Shown here: positions 30,442 through 38,264 of the stretch, piece after piece
Layout: each line of letters begins with the position of its first letter
How positions within the stretch are numbered: position 1 is the stretch's first letter
Assembly (NCBI GenBank): GCA_002471015.1
Contig: DKPB01000071.1
Location: forward strand, 1 to 41,326
Source of the DNA: Stenotrophomonas sp. UBA7346
Lineage (GTDB): Bacteria > Pseudomonadota > Gammaproteobacteria > Xanthomonadales > Xanthomonadaceae
Direction: 5' to 3'
DNA: 41,326 nucleotides
Made by a program: the position numbers and the translations under genes
Notes under the pieces: model-generated
Database searches by the model: none
What the model was told of the DNA's origin: nothing
What the model saw: the letters and a program-made list of their open reading frames with translations, nothing else

Positions 30442-33402
30442 GTGATCAAACAACCTCTCAGCCGCGCCATCCAGCTGGCGCTGCTTCCGTTTTCGACGTT
30501 GGCAGCGGTGGGCATGCCCCTCGCTGCCTCGGCACAACAGGCACAGGCAAAGCCCGACGCCACCAACCTTGACCGCATCGAGGTCACCGGCTCACGCATC
30601 AAGCGTGCCGATCTGGAAACCTCCAGCCCGGTTTTCACGATTGACCGCCAGAGCATCCAGAACTCCGGCGCGGCTACCGTCGGTGAGTTCCTGCAGCGCA
30701 GCCCCGCCATCGCCGGCGCCGCCACCAACCCGCAGGTCAACAACGGCGGCGGTGCTGGCGCGGCCACCGTCGATCTGCGCGGCCTGGGCGTCAACCGATC
30801 GCTGGTGCTGGTGGACGGCAAGCGCTGGATTGGCACGATTTCCAACGCCAACGGGGCGGTGGACATCAACTCCATCCCCATGGCCCTGATCGAACGCGTC
30901 GAGATCCTGAAGGATGGCGCCTCGGCCATCTATGGTTCCGACGCCATCGGTGGCGTGGTCAACTTCATCCTGCGCAAGGATTTCGAGGGCGTCGAGGCCA
31001 GCGCCTACTTCGGTACCTCGTCACGTGGCGACGCAAGTACCCGCCGGCTGGACGCCACATTCGGCATGATCGGCGAGAAAGGCCGGTTAATGCTGGGCGC
31101 CAGTTATGACAAGGAAGACCAGGTCAGCGCCGCCGACCGCAGCTATTCCAGCCAGCCCTACCAGCTGTATGCCGGTGAGCGTGGCATAGGCGGCACCAGC
31201 CGTATTCTCACCGGCCGCTACGTGGTACCGCGTGCGTCGATCACCGGTGTCGACCTGAGCGACCCGAACTGCGCGCCGCCGCCGACCGATCCAACGGCGC
31301 CGGACAACATCACCCTGACCCGCATCGACGGGCGTCCGGGCAGCTCGCAGTCGGACTTCCGTTGCTTCGACAACCTCAACGACGTCTACAACTTCCAGGC
31401 CGACGGCAACCTCAACCTCACGCCGCAGGAGCGCACATCGCTGTTCCTCAGCGGCAACTACCAGCTCAGTGACAACGTCGAAGCCTTCCTGCTCGGTTCC
31501 TGGCTGCGCACCGAATCCTCGTTCTTCGTCGCCCCGCTGCCGTTCGACGGCCGGCCGACGGTGGATGCGGTACCGATCAGTGCCGACAGCATGTACAACC
31601 CCTTTGGCGTGGATATCACCGATGCCCGCCTGCGTCTTCGCGACTTCATCCCCACCCGCACCACCCGCTACGTCACCGAAACCTACCAGGTCAGTGCGGG
31701 CCTGCGCGGGGCCTTTGCCGACACCAGCTGGACTTGGGATGCGTCCTACGCCCATGGCCGCACCCCGCAGACCGCCACCGTGCGTGGTTATCTGTACAGC
31801 CCGGGTCTGACCGACGCACTGGGGCCGTCGATGCTGGACCCGGACAGCGGCAACCCGATCTGCGTGCGTACCCCCGGTGATGCCTCCAGCGCCATTGCCG
31901 GCTGCCTGCCGGTCAATTTCCTGGGCCCGGCCCCGGACCCCAACACCGATGCCGGCCGCGCCCAGCTCGCGGCGTTGGAGCTGATCAATCCAACCATCCA
32001 CAGCAGCAACGAGAACGAGCTGACCGTCTACAACGCAAACATCACCGGTGACCTTTTCCAGGCACCGGCCGGTGCCGTGTCGCTGGCGGTGGGTGTGGAG
32101 CGCCGCGAAGAATCAGCTGACTCCAGCAGCGATTTCCTGACCATCATTCCGCCGGGTGAGACGGTCTGCCTGATCACCCAGGAGGCCTGCACCTTCGGCG
32201 ACCTCAGCGGCAAGTTCGACGTCAACGAGATCTATGCAGAAGCCCTGATCCCGTTGCTTGCCGACGCTCCTTTCGCACAGAAGCTGGCAGTGACACTGGG
32301 CACGCGCTATTCGGACTATTCGAACTTCGGCGGCACCACCAACTCCAAGATCGGCCTGGAATGGAAGCCCTTCGCCGACCTGCTGGTACGCGCTACCTAT
32401 GCGGATGTGTTCCGTGCGCCAACCATCGGCGACCTGTATGCACCCACCACGCCTTCGGCCAGCACCTACGTTGATCCCTGCAACGCCTACCGCGGCGGCG
32501 CCGTCGCCGATCCGCGCGCCTGTGCAGGGGTCAGGACCGATGGCGAGTTCAGCCAGAGCAACACCCAGACCACCTCATTCCAGGTGGCCAATCCGGACCT
32601 GCAACCGGAAGAAGGCGATGTCTTCACCTACGGCGTGGTGTACAGCCCCGCCTGGGCGGAAGGCTTCAGCATCACCGCCGACTACTGGCGGGTGAAACTG
32701 GAACAGTTCATCACCAGCCTGCCGGAAACGGTCATGCTGAACCAATGCTATGACTTCGGCCGCTTCTGCGACACCTTCATCCGTGACGATGCGGGCGACG
32801 TGGCGCAGATGACCAACGTAGTCGGCAACTTCGGCACCCTCAACACCTCGGGTGTCGACCTGGGCTTCCGCTATGCCATGCCGGAGAGCGCATGGGGCCG
32901 CTTCACCTGGAACCTGGATACGACCTACCTGGCCAAGTACGACGTGCGCCTGCTCAGCGGCGACCCCACCAGTGATGTCGGCGCGTTCCCGGGAATTCCA
33001 GGCAGCACCGGCCTGGCAGGCACCTTCGTTGATTCAGCCTCGTCCGGCTTCGGCAACATGGCACGCTGGCGCGCGCTCAATGACATCAGCTGGTCACGCG
33101 GCAACCTCAACGCCAGCCTGACCACCCGCTACGTCCACCACATCTATGAAGCTCCCGACGTGGCGGGCGTGCGGGACCCCGGCTATGTGGCAAAGCGCAG
33201 GGTCCCGTCGGTCACCCAGACCGACTTCCAGATCGGCTACACCTTCAAGGAGCTGAAGAACAGCTCGGTACAACTGGGTGTGCGCAACCTGACCGATCGG
33301 CAGCCTCCGCTGATCTACTCCGGCTTCAATTCCACCACCGACATGCGGACCTACGATGCCATCGGCAGGTACTACTGGATGCGTTGGACCGCACGTTTCT
33401 GA
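30442..33402 (+). CDS. TonB-dependent outer-membrane receptor (second)
   Basis: A 986-aa TonB-dependent receptor starting at a GTG preceded by GGAG. The signal peptide ends near LAASAQQ (about residue 32). The TonB-box/plug start is LDRIEVTGSRIKRADL; further plug motifs are VDLRGLGVNRSLVLVDGKR and IERVEILKDGASAIYGSDAIGGVVNFIL. The barrel includes YADVFRAPTIGDLY, NPDLQPEEGDVFTYGVVY and a late VQLGVRNLTDRQPP, and the protein ends YYWMRWTARF with the C-terminal aromatic typical of outer-membrane proteins. It belongs to the same broad receptor class as the one at 2639 but has its own barrel. A 2OG-Fe(II) oxygenase gene follows 46 bp later. The substrate is not evident; no siderophore genes are near. 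Confidence 0.93.
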   Translation: MIKQPLSRAIQLALLPFSTLAAVGMPLAASAQQAQAKPDATNLDRIEVTGSRIKRADLETSSPVFTIDRQSIQNSGAATVGEFLQRSPAIAGAATNPQVNNGGGAGAATVDLRGLGVNRSLVLVDGKRWIGTISNANGAVDINSIPMALIERVEILKDGASAIYGSDAIGGVVNFILRKDFEGVEASAYFGTSSRGDASTRRLDATFGMIGEKGRLMLGASYDKEDQVSAADRSYSSQPYQLYAGERGIGGTSRILTGRYVVPRASITGVDLSDPNCAPPPTDPTAPDNITLTRIDGRPGSSQSDFRCFDNLNDVYNFQADGNLNLTPQERTSLFLSGNYQLSDNVEAFLLGSWLRTESSFFVAPLPFDGRPTVDAVPISADSMYNPFGVDITDARLRLRDFIPTRTTRYVTETYQVSAGLRGAFADTSWTWDASYAHGRTPQTATVRGYLYSPGLTDALGPSMLDPDSGNPICVRTPGDASSAIAGCLPVNFLGPAPDPNTDAGRAQLAALELINPTIHSSNENELTVYNANITGDLFQAPAGAVSLAVGVERREESADSSSDFLTIIPPGETVCLITQEACTFGDLSGKFDVNEIYAEALIPLLADAPFAQKLAVTLGTRYSDYSNFGGTTNSKIGLEWKPFADLLVRATYADVFRAPTIGDLYAPTTPSASTYVDPCNAYRGGAVADPRACAGVRTDGEFSQSNTQTTSFQVANPDLQPEEGDVFTYGVVYSPAWAEGFSITADYWRVKLEQFITSLPETVMLNQCYDFGRFCDTFIRDDAGDVAQMTNVVGNFGTLNTSGVDLGFRYAMPESAWGRFTWNLDTTYLAKYDVRLLSGDPTSDVGAFPGIPGSTGLAGTFVDSASSGFGNMARWRALNDISWSRGNLNASLTTRYVHHIYEAPDVAGVRDPGYVAKRRVPSVTQTDFQIGYTFKELKNSSVQLGVRNLTDRQPPLIYSGFNSTTDMRTYDAIGRYYWMRWTARF

Positions 33403-33415
33403 CCCCTTCAACGGA

Positions 33416-33441
33416 CCCGCCGCGGCAGATGCCGCGGCGGG
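33416..33441 (+). other. GC-only hairpin between TonB receptor and oxygenase genes
   Basis: An 11-bp perfect stem (CCCGCCGCGGC and its complement, loop AGAT) starts 13 bp after the receptor stop. It is followed by AAACCC, not T. It may be a processing/stability element or a leaky terminator that lowers oxygenase expression relative to the receptor. Confidence 0.6.
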
Positions 33442-33448
33442 AAACCCG

Positions 33449-34015
33449 GTGCTGGATCTGCGTCACTACGTGCGCCACTACGACGACAATCTTCCTGCAC
33501 AGCTGTGCACGAAACTGATTTCCTCATTCAATGAACTTGGCGGCTTCCAGCAGCGCAATGGCCGTGGGGTGCGCCCGGGCCTTGAGCAGAGCGCGTGGAC
33601 CGAAATGGATATCGGCCGGTTGGCCGATGCGGACTTCCTGCAGTTCTTCCGTGATCTGGTCAGCCAGGCATTGAGGCGCTACAACAACGACGCCCAACTC
33701 CCGATCGCACTGCCGGACAGCCCTCTGCTCAGCCCGCTGATCCTCAAGCGCTACCGCGCTGGCCAGGACAGATTTCAGACCCACTTCGACAGCATCAATA
33801 CCGTCTGCGACCGCTACCTGGTCTTTCTCTGGTACCTCAACGACGTGACCGATGGCGGCCAAACCTGGTTTCCAGGCCTGGATACCGGCATTGCGCCACG
33901 GCGCGGACGCTTGCTGATGTTCCCGCCGTACTGGATGTACGCACACCAGGGACAGTCATCGCCAACGCAGGACAAATACATTCTTTCCACCTATCTGCGC
34001 TTTCCACAACGCTAG
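33449..34015 (+). CDS. Prolyl-4-hydroxylase-type 2OG-Fe(II) oxygenase
   Basis: A non-haem iron dioxygenase that would couple 2-oxoglutarate decarboxylation to hydroxylation of a substrate. In the GTG-start numbering (188 aa) the iron ligands are His112 and Asp114 (THFDSIN) and His166 (YAHQG). Lys176 lies ten residues after the last His, the P4H spacing for 2OG binding. DGGQTWFPGL and GRLLMFPPYW are further P4H-like features. The start is uncertain: GTG 33449 begins at the domain edge but lacks a good ribosome-binding site, while an in-frame ATG at 33356 lies inside the receptor gene. Its stop abuts the convergent sulfotransferase stop with no gap. Substrate could be a peptide or the imported ligand; it is not a close match to PiuC. 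Confidence 0.85.
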   Translation: MLDLRHYVRHYDDNLPAQLCTKLISSFNELGGFQQRNGRGVRPGLEQSAWTEMDIGRLADADFLQFFRDLVSQALRRYNNDAQLPIALPDSPLLSPLILKRYRAGQDRFQTHFDSINTVCDRYLVFLWYLNDVTDGGQTWFPGLDTGIAPRRGRLLMFPPYWMYAHQGQSSPTQDKYILSTYLRFPQR

Positions 34016-35839
34016 TCACAGCTCATACCCGTAGCGCAGCACCCACGGCTCAAGCACAGTGAGTGTCTGCGTGCTGAAATGCGCGCGGTAGCGCTTCCAC
34101 CTGCCGATCGCGCCCGGATTCAAGGGCTGTGCAACCTGCGCGTAACTGGGGGTTGTGATCCGCTGCGAGCGTTCCTGCACCGCCTTGTGGAACTGCAACT
34201 GTGATGGCTCCACTGCAAGCTGCAGGAACGCCATCAGCGACGCCAGCACGGCCTGCGGCTGCTGCACCAGGTCTTCGTAGCGCACCACATGCAGCCGCAG
34301 GGTCGGCCACAGCACATGTTGCTGCTCCCACCATTGCATCACCCGTGCATAGGCCATTGCAGTGGCTTCAAGGGACTCGAATGCAAGCGCGCCACCGTTG
34401 ATGCCAAACGCCTGCATGTAGCAGCTGAGAACCACATCACAGGGGTGCCGCAACATCAGCAGCCAGTCGGCGGCAGGGAACAGGCGGGCGGCGTGGGCCA
34501 CCCGGGTCATGCTCAGCGGGTACTTGTCGACAAGCCGGGCGCTACCCGCCACGTGGCGACGGGCGCGCTGCCAATAGGCCGACCGTGCCAGCCCCAACTG
34601 CGCAGTGGACAACCCGGCGAGTGCACGATCCAGGGAGTCCGGGTCCCATCCTGGGATCTGCTGCAGCAAGCTGATGACCTGTTCCAGTACCGGACGCTCA
34701 TCCATTACCTGCAGTTGCCCGTGGGCATCCAGCATGCGCTCGAGCAAGGTTGTTCCTGAGCGCGGGAACCCTACCAGGAACACGGGGTCACGCGGCAGCG
34801 CGTCCACTGCCGGCGTGCACCATTCCTGCGCGGCGGGCGATGCCAACCGCTGCGCAAGCCAACCAAGCGGGTCCCGCTGGCACAGCTGTGGATGCCGCTG
34901 CAGCAGCGCCACCCTTGCAGCTGCATGCGCCTGCGCAAGCGATTGCATCACCGCATCGGCAGCGCCTACCTGCTCATGGCATTTTGCTGTTTCAAACAGC
35001 AACTGCGCCCGCATGGCCTGCGGCATCGACTGCAGACACACCCCGCGCATGCAGGACAAAGCCAGTGCAGCGTTGCCCTGCCGGCGCGTCACCCGCATCG
35101 ATGCCAGCCGGAACATCGGCGTGATCGAATCCTGTAACACCGGAACCTGTTGCAATTGCCGCGCGGCCTCGTCGACCCTGTTCAAGCGTTCCAGCAACAC
35201 CACCAGTTGCAGCCGCGCCTCGTGCAGCTGCGGCTGTGCCTGCAGAATGCTCTGGTACAACTGCAGCGCCTGTTCGTCCCTGCCCGCCTGTGCACGCACC
35301 CACGCCAGGCTGCACTGCTGCTCCAGGGTCAGCAATGCAGGGTCAAGGTCATCGATGCATGGCGCGATCTCATCAAACCGTTCCAGTTCGGCCAGACATT
35401 GCGCATATGCCAGGCGCACGTCGGCCGCGTTTGGCTCATGGAGCAAGGCGCGGGCCAGCAACCGCTCTGCGCGTGAGTACTGCTCCGTGGCCTGCAAGAC
35501 CAGGCCATGCCCCAACAGGTAGGCCACGTCGTCACTGCCAAGCGCCTGCGCCCGCCCGAATGCATGCGCCGCGGCAGTGGCGTCGCCGCACTGCAGGCAG
35601 GCATTGCCCAGATTGATCCACGCATCCGGAAGGCCGGGCTGTTCTTGCGCCAGCTCCGCGAATACAACCCGTGCGGACAGGAAGTCACCCTGCCCTGCCA
35701 AGGCCATCGCCAGCATCTGCCGGCCGGCCGTATCGGTTGGCCGGTGCTGCAGAAACAGCCGCAAAGCGGCTGCGGCCTGGCCGGCCTCTCCCGCGCGCAG
35801 ATGAGCCAGAGCACGCCGATACACAGTGACTTCGTCCAA
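34016..35839 (-). CDS. TPR-sulfotransferase fusion protein
   Basis: A 607-aa cytoplasmic protein: about eight TPR-like helical pairs (residues 8-340) fused to a PAPS-dependent sulfotransferase domain (about 350-607). The 5'-phosphosulfate loop is VFLVGFPRSGTTLLERML (about 353-370). The 3'-phosphate-binding segment is LMLRHPCDVVLSCYMQ (about 463-478), and VDKYPL precedes it. TPR plus sulfotransferase suggests a protein or peptide acceptor, but this is inference. Start: TTG at 35839 has GGGAG six bases upstream and begins the first TPR. An ATG at 35923 would add 28 residues without a ribosome-binding site. It is convergent to the 2OG oxygenase and divergent from the AraC genes. Confidence 0.88.
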   Translation of the reverse strand: MDEVTVYRRALAHLRAGEAGQAAAALRLFLQHRPTDTAGRQMLAMALAGQGDFLSARVVFAELAQEQPGLPDAWINLGNACLQCGDATAAAHAFGRAQALGSDDVAYLLGHGLVLQATEQYSRAERLLARALLHEPNAADVRLAYAQCLAELERFDEIAPCIDDLDPALLTLEQQCSLAWVRAQAGRDEQALQLYQSILQAQPQLHEARLQLVVLLERLNRVDEAARQLQQVPVLQDSITPMFRLASMRVTRRQGNAALALSCMRGVCLQSMPQAMRAQLLFETAKCHEQVGAADAVMQSLAQAHAAARVALLQRHPQLCQRDPLGWLAQRLASPAAQEWCTPAVDALPRDPVFLVGFPRSGTTLLERMLDAHGQLQVMDERPVLEQVISLLQQIPGWDPDSLDRALAGLSTAQLGLARSAYWQRARRHVAGSARLVDKYPLSMTRVAHAARLFPAADWLLMLRHPCDVVLSCYMQAFGINGGALAFESLEATAMAYARVMQWWEQQHVLWPTLRLHVVRYEDLVQQPQAVLASLMAFLQLAVEPSQLQFHKAVQERSQRITTPSYAQVAQPLNPGAIGRWKRYRAHFSTQTLTVLEPWVLRYGYEL

Positions 35840-36240
35840 TACGTTCTCCCAGGCAACGGGACCATTCAAGCCACAAAAAATGGCGATCAAAAAGCGCGAA
35901 CCCGCGCTCGGCCCAGCCACCATGGCAGCGGACCATGACGCCCCCGGACCTGGACACTCTCTCTCCCAGGGCGGGCTTCACCGAGCACAGCAGTCATTCC
36001 GTGCTTGAGGGGCCGTGCCGGCATTGCCCGGCACCGCTGGGCGTTTTTTTATTCTGCGCGGCGCCGCCAGCGCATGCCACGGGTACAGCCGCCTGGCCGC
36101 ATCAGTGCCATGAGGTGGTCGTGTTCCTGCGCGTCTTCTCTTTCGAGACGCGATATCGGCAGCAGCACGGGGCCTTGTCGTTGGGGCCCCAGGGAATGCC
36201 CTTGTAATTGGTCCTGCGTTCCACGCACATGGGAGGTGCA
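35840..36240. other. Divergent spacer between sulfotransferase and AraC genes
   Basis: This 401-bp spacer has no credible gene. It must contain the sulfotransferase promoter (minus) and the AraC gene promoter (plus). Its main visible feature is the orphan terminator-like element at 36015-36050 and a hairpin AGCAC/GTGCT just before it (35984-36005). GGGAGGT at 36231-36237 is the ribosome-binding site for the AraC gene. Confidence 0.6.
36015..36050 (+). terminator. Orphan intrinsic terminator with a competing hairpin (attenuator-like)
   Basis: Stem GCCCGGC (36026-36032) pairs with GCTGGGC (36036-36042, one G-U), followed by G and seven T (36044-36050): a canonical terminator. An alternative stem GTGCCGG (36015-36021) with CCGGCAC (36028-36034) uses the same bases, so the two cannot form together. 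No plus-strand gene ends here. It is either the 3' end of a small RNA or an attenuator in the leader of the AraC gene 191 bp downstream. Confidence 0.6.
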
Positions 36241-37122
36241 GTGAAAACCTGGCATCACCTGCTTCAGAGCAATCAGATACTCGACCTATCCGCGCTGCCC
36301 GCCGATGGCTTCCGCCTGGTCATGTGCAAGGGGCGGAGCACGCGCCTGCATGCGCCTACAGGCTGGAGCAGCGTGATCCTCGTGTTGGCCGGATCGCTTG
36401 GCCTTGCCAGCGCCGCCACTGCGTGGACGCTGAGCTCACGGCAATGCCAGGTATGGGTAGACGGCGCATTGCGCCTGTACATGGCGCGCATGGGATGGTG
36501 GCTGTGCGTGGCTGCGCCAGCGGACATCTGGAAGCTGGCGGTTGATCACCGCCATGCAGACAGCTATGGATTTCTGCCACATCAGTTCCATGCCGACCAC
36601 CGGATGATCCGCGCGATAGCCCGCACGTTCCACAACCCCGCGGCACAACGAACGTCGCAGGCGATCGACCACACCCACCTGGCGCACCTGCGCGGTGCCT
36701 TGTGCGAGCGCCAGCAGGCACTGCAGGCGCAACTGCAACGCTGCAGCGGCCGGACCGCGCTGCGCCGCCATCAGACCCTGCTGCGGCTGCTGCGCGTCCA
36801 GCACCTGATACGTCATACCACCGAAGACCGCCTGGACCTGCAGCAACTGGCCGCCAGCGCCAACTATTCCCCCACCCATCTGATCCGCGCCTATCGGGAT
36901 GTCTTCGACGAGACCCCCAGCGAATTTGCCAACCGACTACGGCAACAACGCGCCTGGGCAATGGTGCGCGGCACCGCATTGTCCATCGGCGAAATATCCC
37001 AGGCGCTGGGCTTTGACAGTGAGAGTGCCTTCTGCCGGGCGTTCAAGCAGGCGTTCGGCCTGACCACCGGGCAGGCACGTCGGCTGGAAACCACCGCGTC
37101 CGCCCCGCCCTCCCGGCCTTGA
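36241..37122 (+). CDS. AraC-family transcriptional regulator (first of tandem pair)
   Basis: A 293-aa regulator with an N-terminal sensing part of cupin-like length (about 1-140, containing WWLCVAAPA) and a C-terminal AraC/XylS double helix-turn-helix (about 175-285). In the latter, LDLQQLAASANYSPTHLIRAYRDVFDETPSEFANRLRQQRA and ISQALGFDSESAFCRAFKQAFG are the two helix-turn-helix units. The start GTG 36241 is chosen for GGGAGGT directly upstream. It shares 25 identical residues in a row (RCSGRTALRRHQ...) with the next gene, so the pair arose by duplication. Nearby candidate targets are the TonB receptor/oxygenase and sulfotransferase genes. Ligand unknown. Confidence 0.88.
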   Translation: MKTWHHLLQSNQILDLSALPADGFRLVMCKGRSTRLHAPTGWSSVILVLAGSLGLASAATAWTLSSRQCQVWVDGALRLYMARMGWWLCVAAPADIWKLAVDHRHADSYGFLPHQFHADHRMIRAIARTFHNPAAQRTSQAIDHTHLAHLRGALCERQQALQAQLQRCSGRTALRRHQTLLRLLRVQHLIRHTTEDRLDLQQLAASANYSPTHLIRAYRDVFDETPSEFANRLRQQRAWAMVRGTALSIGEISQALGFDSESAFCRAFKQAFGLTTGQARRLETTASAPPSRP

Positions 37123-37304
37123 GGCCTATGGCCCCGACGTGATTCATCACCGCCGCTCACAACGCCAGGACAGCTGCACTGAACCTGCGACGACTGCTGA
37201 GGGGTCCGGCTGTCCCCTGCGTCTACATCAACAGACCCCCCGAACCGCTGCAGGACGGCGCCGGAGCGCCCCGTCCTGTTCCCCAGATCGTCAGGAGCAT
37301 GCCT

Positions 37305-38252
37305 GTGCAAGCGAGCATTCAACATCATCAAATCCAGGGTTCGCAGGGCCTGGACCTTTCCCTGCAGCGCGGTGAACGCATCCACGCCATCACTGGCCGC
37401 GGCCGCGGCAACCGTCTGTTCATCCCCGCTGGCTGGATCAGCGCGACGCTGGTACTGGAGGGTTCGCTGGACCTGATCAATGGCGCGACACCATGGAAAC
37501 TGGCATCACGCCGCGTGCAGCTGTGGACCGATGGCAGCCTGCGCCATTTCAGTCCCCAGCACAGTTGGTGGCTGTGCGTGGCTGCGCCTGCCGCCATGTG
37601 GCAGCGTCCGCTGCGCAGCACGGCATCCATCATCAACCACCTGATTCCACGCGAGATGCCATGTGATGTGGATCTGGCCCGGTTGATGGTGCAGTTGTGC
37701 CGGGCACGCTGGTTCAAGGGGGCTGACAGTGCGCCCGCCGGCGACATGCTCGGCGGCCTGCGCGAAGTACTGATCGAACGCCAGCGCCCCCTGTATGGCC
37801 AGCTCGAGCGCTGCAGCGGCCGCACCGCCCTGCGCCGCCATCAAACCCTGCTGCGGCTGCTACGGGTGCAGCACCTCATCCGCTGCAATGTGGACAGCCG
37901 CCTGGGGATGACCAGCCTGGCCGCCGCCGCCAACTACTCGCCTACCCATCTGATCCGCGTCTATCGCGAAGTATTTGGTGAAACCCCCAGCGAATATGCA
38001 GCACGGTTGCGTAACCAGCGCGCCTGGGACCTTGTCTGTGACAGCAACGCGCCCATCTGCGAGATATCCGAACAGTTGGGCTTCGAAAGCGAAAGCGCCT
38101 TCTGCCGCGCGTTCAAGCACAGCTTTGGCTGCACCACCACCGCCGCACGGCGCAGGCAGGTCACCCCCACACCTGCCCTGCGCAGGGTGGCTGCCGAGCC
38201 TGCACCTGCAGCACAGAAGCTGCAGGACAAGTATGAGGCGGCCGTCTGCTGA
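37305..38252 (+). CDS. AraC-family transcriptional regulator (second of tandem pair)
   Basis: A 315-aa paralogue of the preceding gene. The N-terminal part (about 1-150) is diverged but keeps WWLCVAAPA. The C-terminal AraC domain has LGMTSLAAAANYSPTHLIRVYREVFGETPSEYAARLRNQRA and ISEQLGFESESAFCRAFKHSFG. A tail of about 40 residues, rich in Ala and Pro, follows. Start: GTG 37305 lies seven bases after AGGAG; an ATG at 37299 is possible but sits too close to that site. A 182-bp spacer separates it from the first regulator, so it may have its own promoter. It converges on pntB with 12 bp between. The conserved DNA-binding helices suggest overlapping target sites. Confidence 0.88.
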   Translation: MQASIQHHQIQGSQGLDLSLQRGERIHAITGRGRGNRLFIPAGWISATLVLEGSLDLINGATPWKLASRRVQLWTDGSLRHFSPQHSWWLCVAAPAAMWQRPLRSTASIINHLIPREMPCDVDLARLMVQLCRARWFKGADSAPAGDMLGGLREVLIERQRPLYGQLERCSGRTALRRHQTLLRLLRVQHLIRCNVDSRLGMTSLAAAANYSPTHLIRVYREVFGETPSEYAARLRNQRAWDLVCDSNAPICEISEQLGFESESAFCRAFKHSFGCTTTAARRRQVTPTPALRRVAAEPAPAAQKLQDKYEAAVC

Positions 38253-38264
38253 CGGCCGCCGCGC

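Noticed and set aside
33356..33448. ATG at 33356 as the true oxygenase start
   Set aside because: It lies inside the receptor gene without a ribosome-binding site, and the added residues have no domain match; kept only as an alternative.
35840..35923. N-terminal extension of the sulfotransferase from ATG 35923
   Set aside because: No ribosome-binding site there, while TTG 35839 has GGGAG at good distance and begins the first TPR helix.
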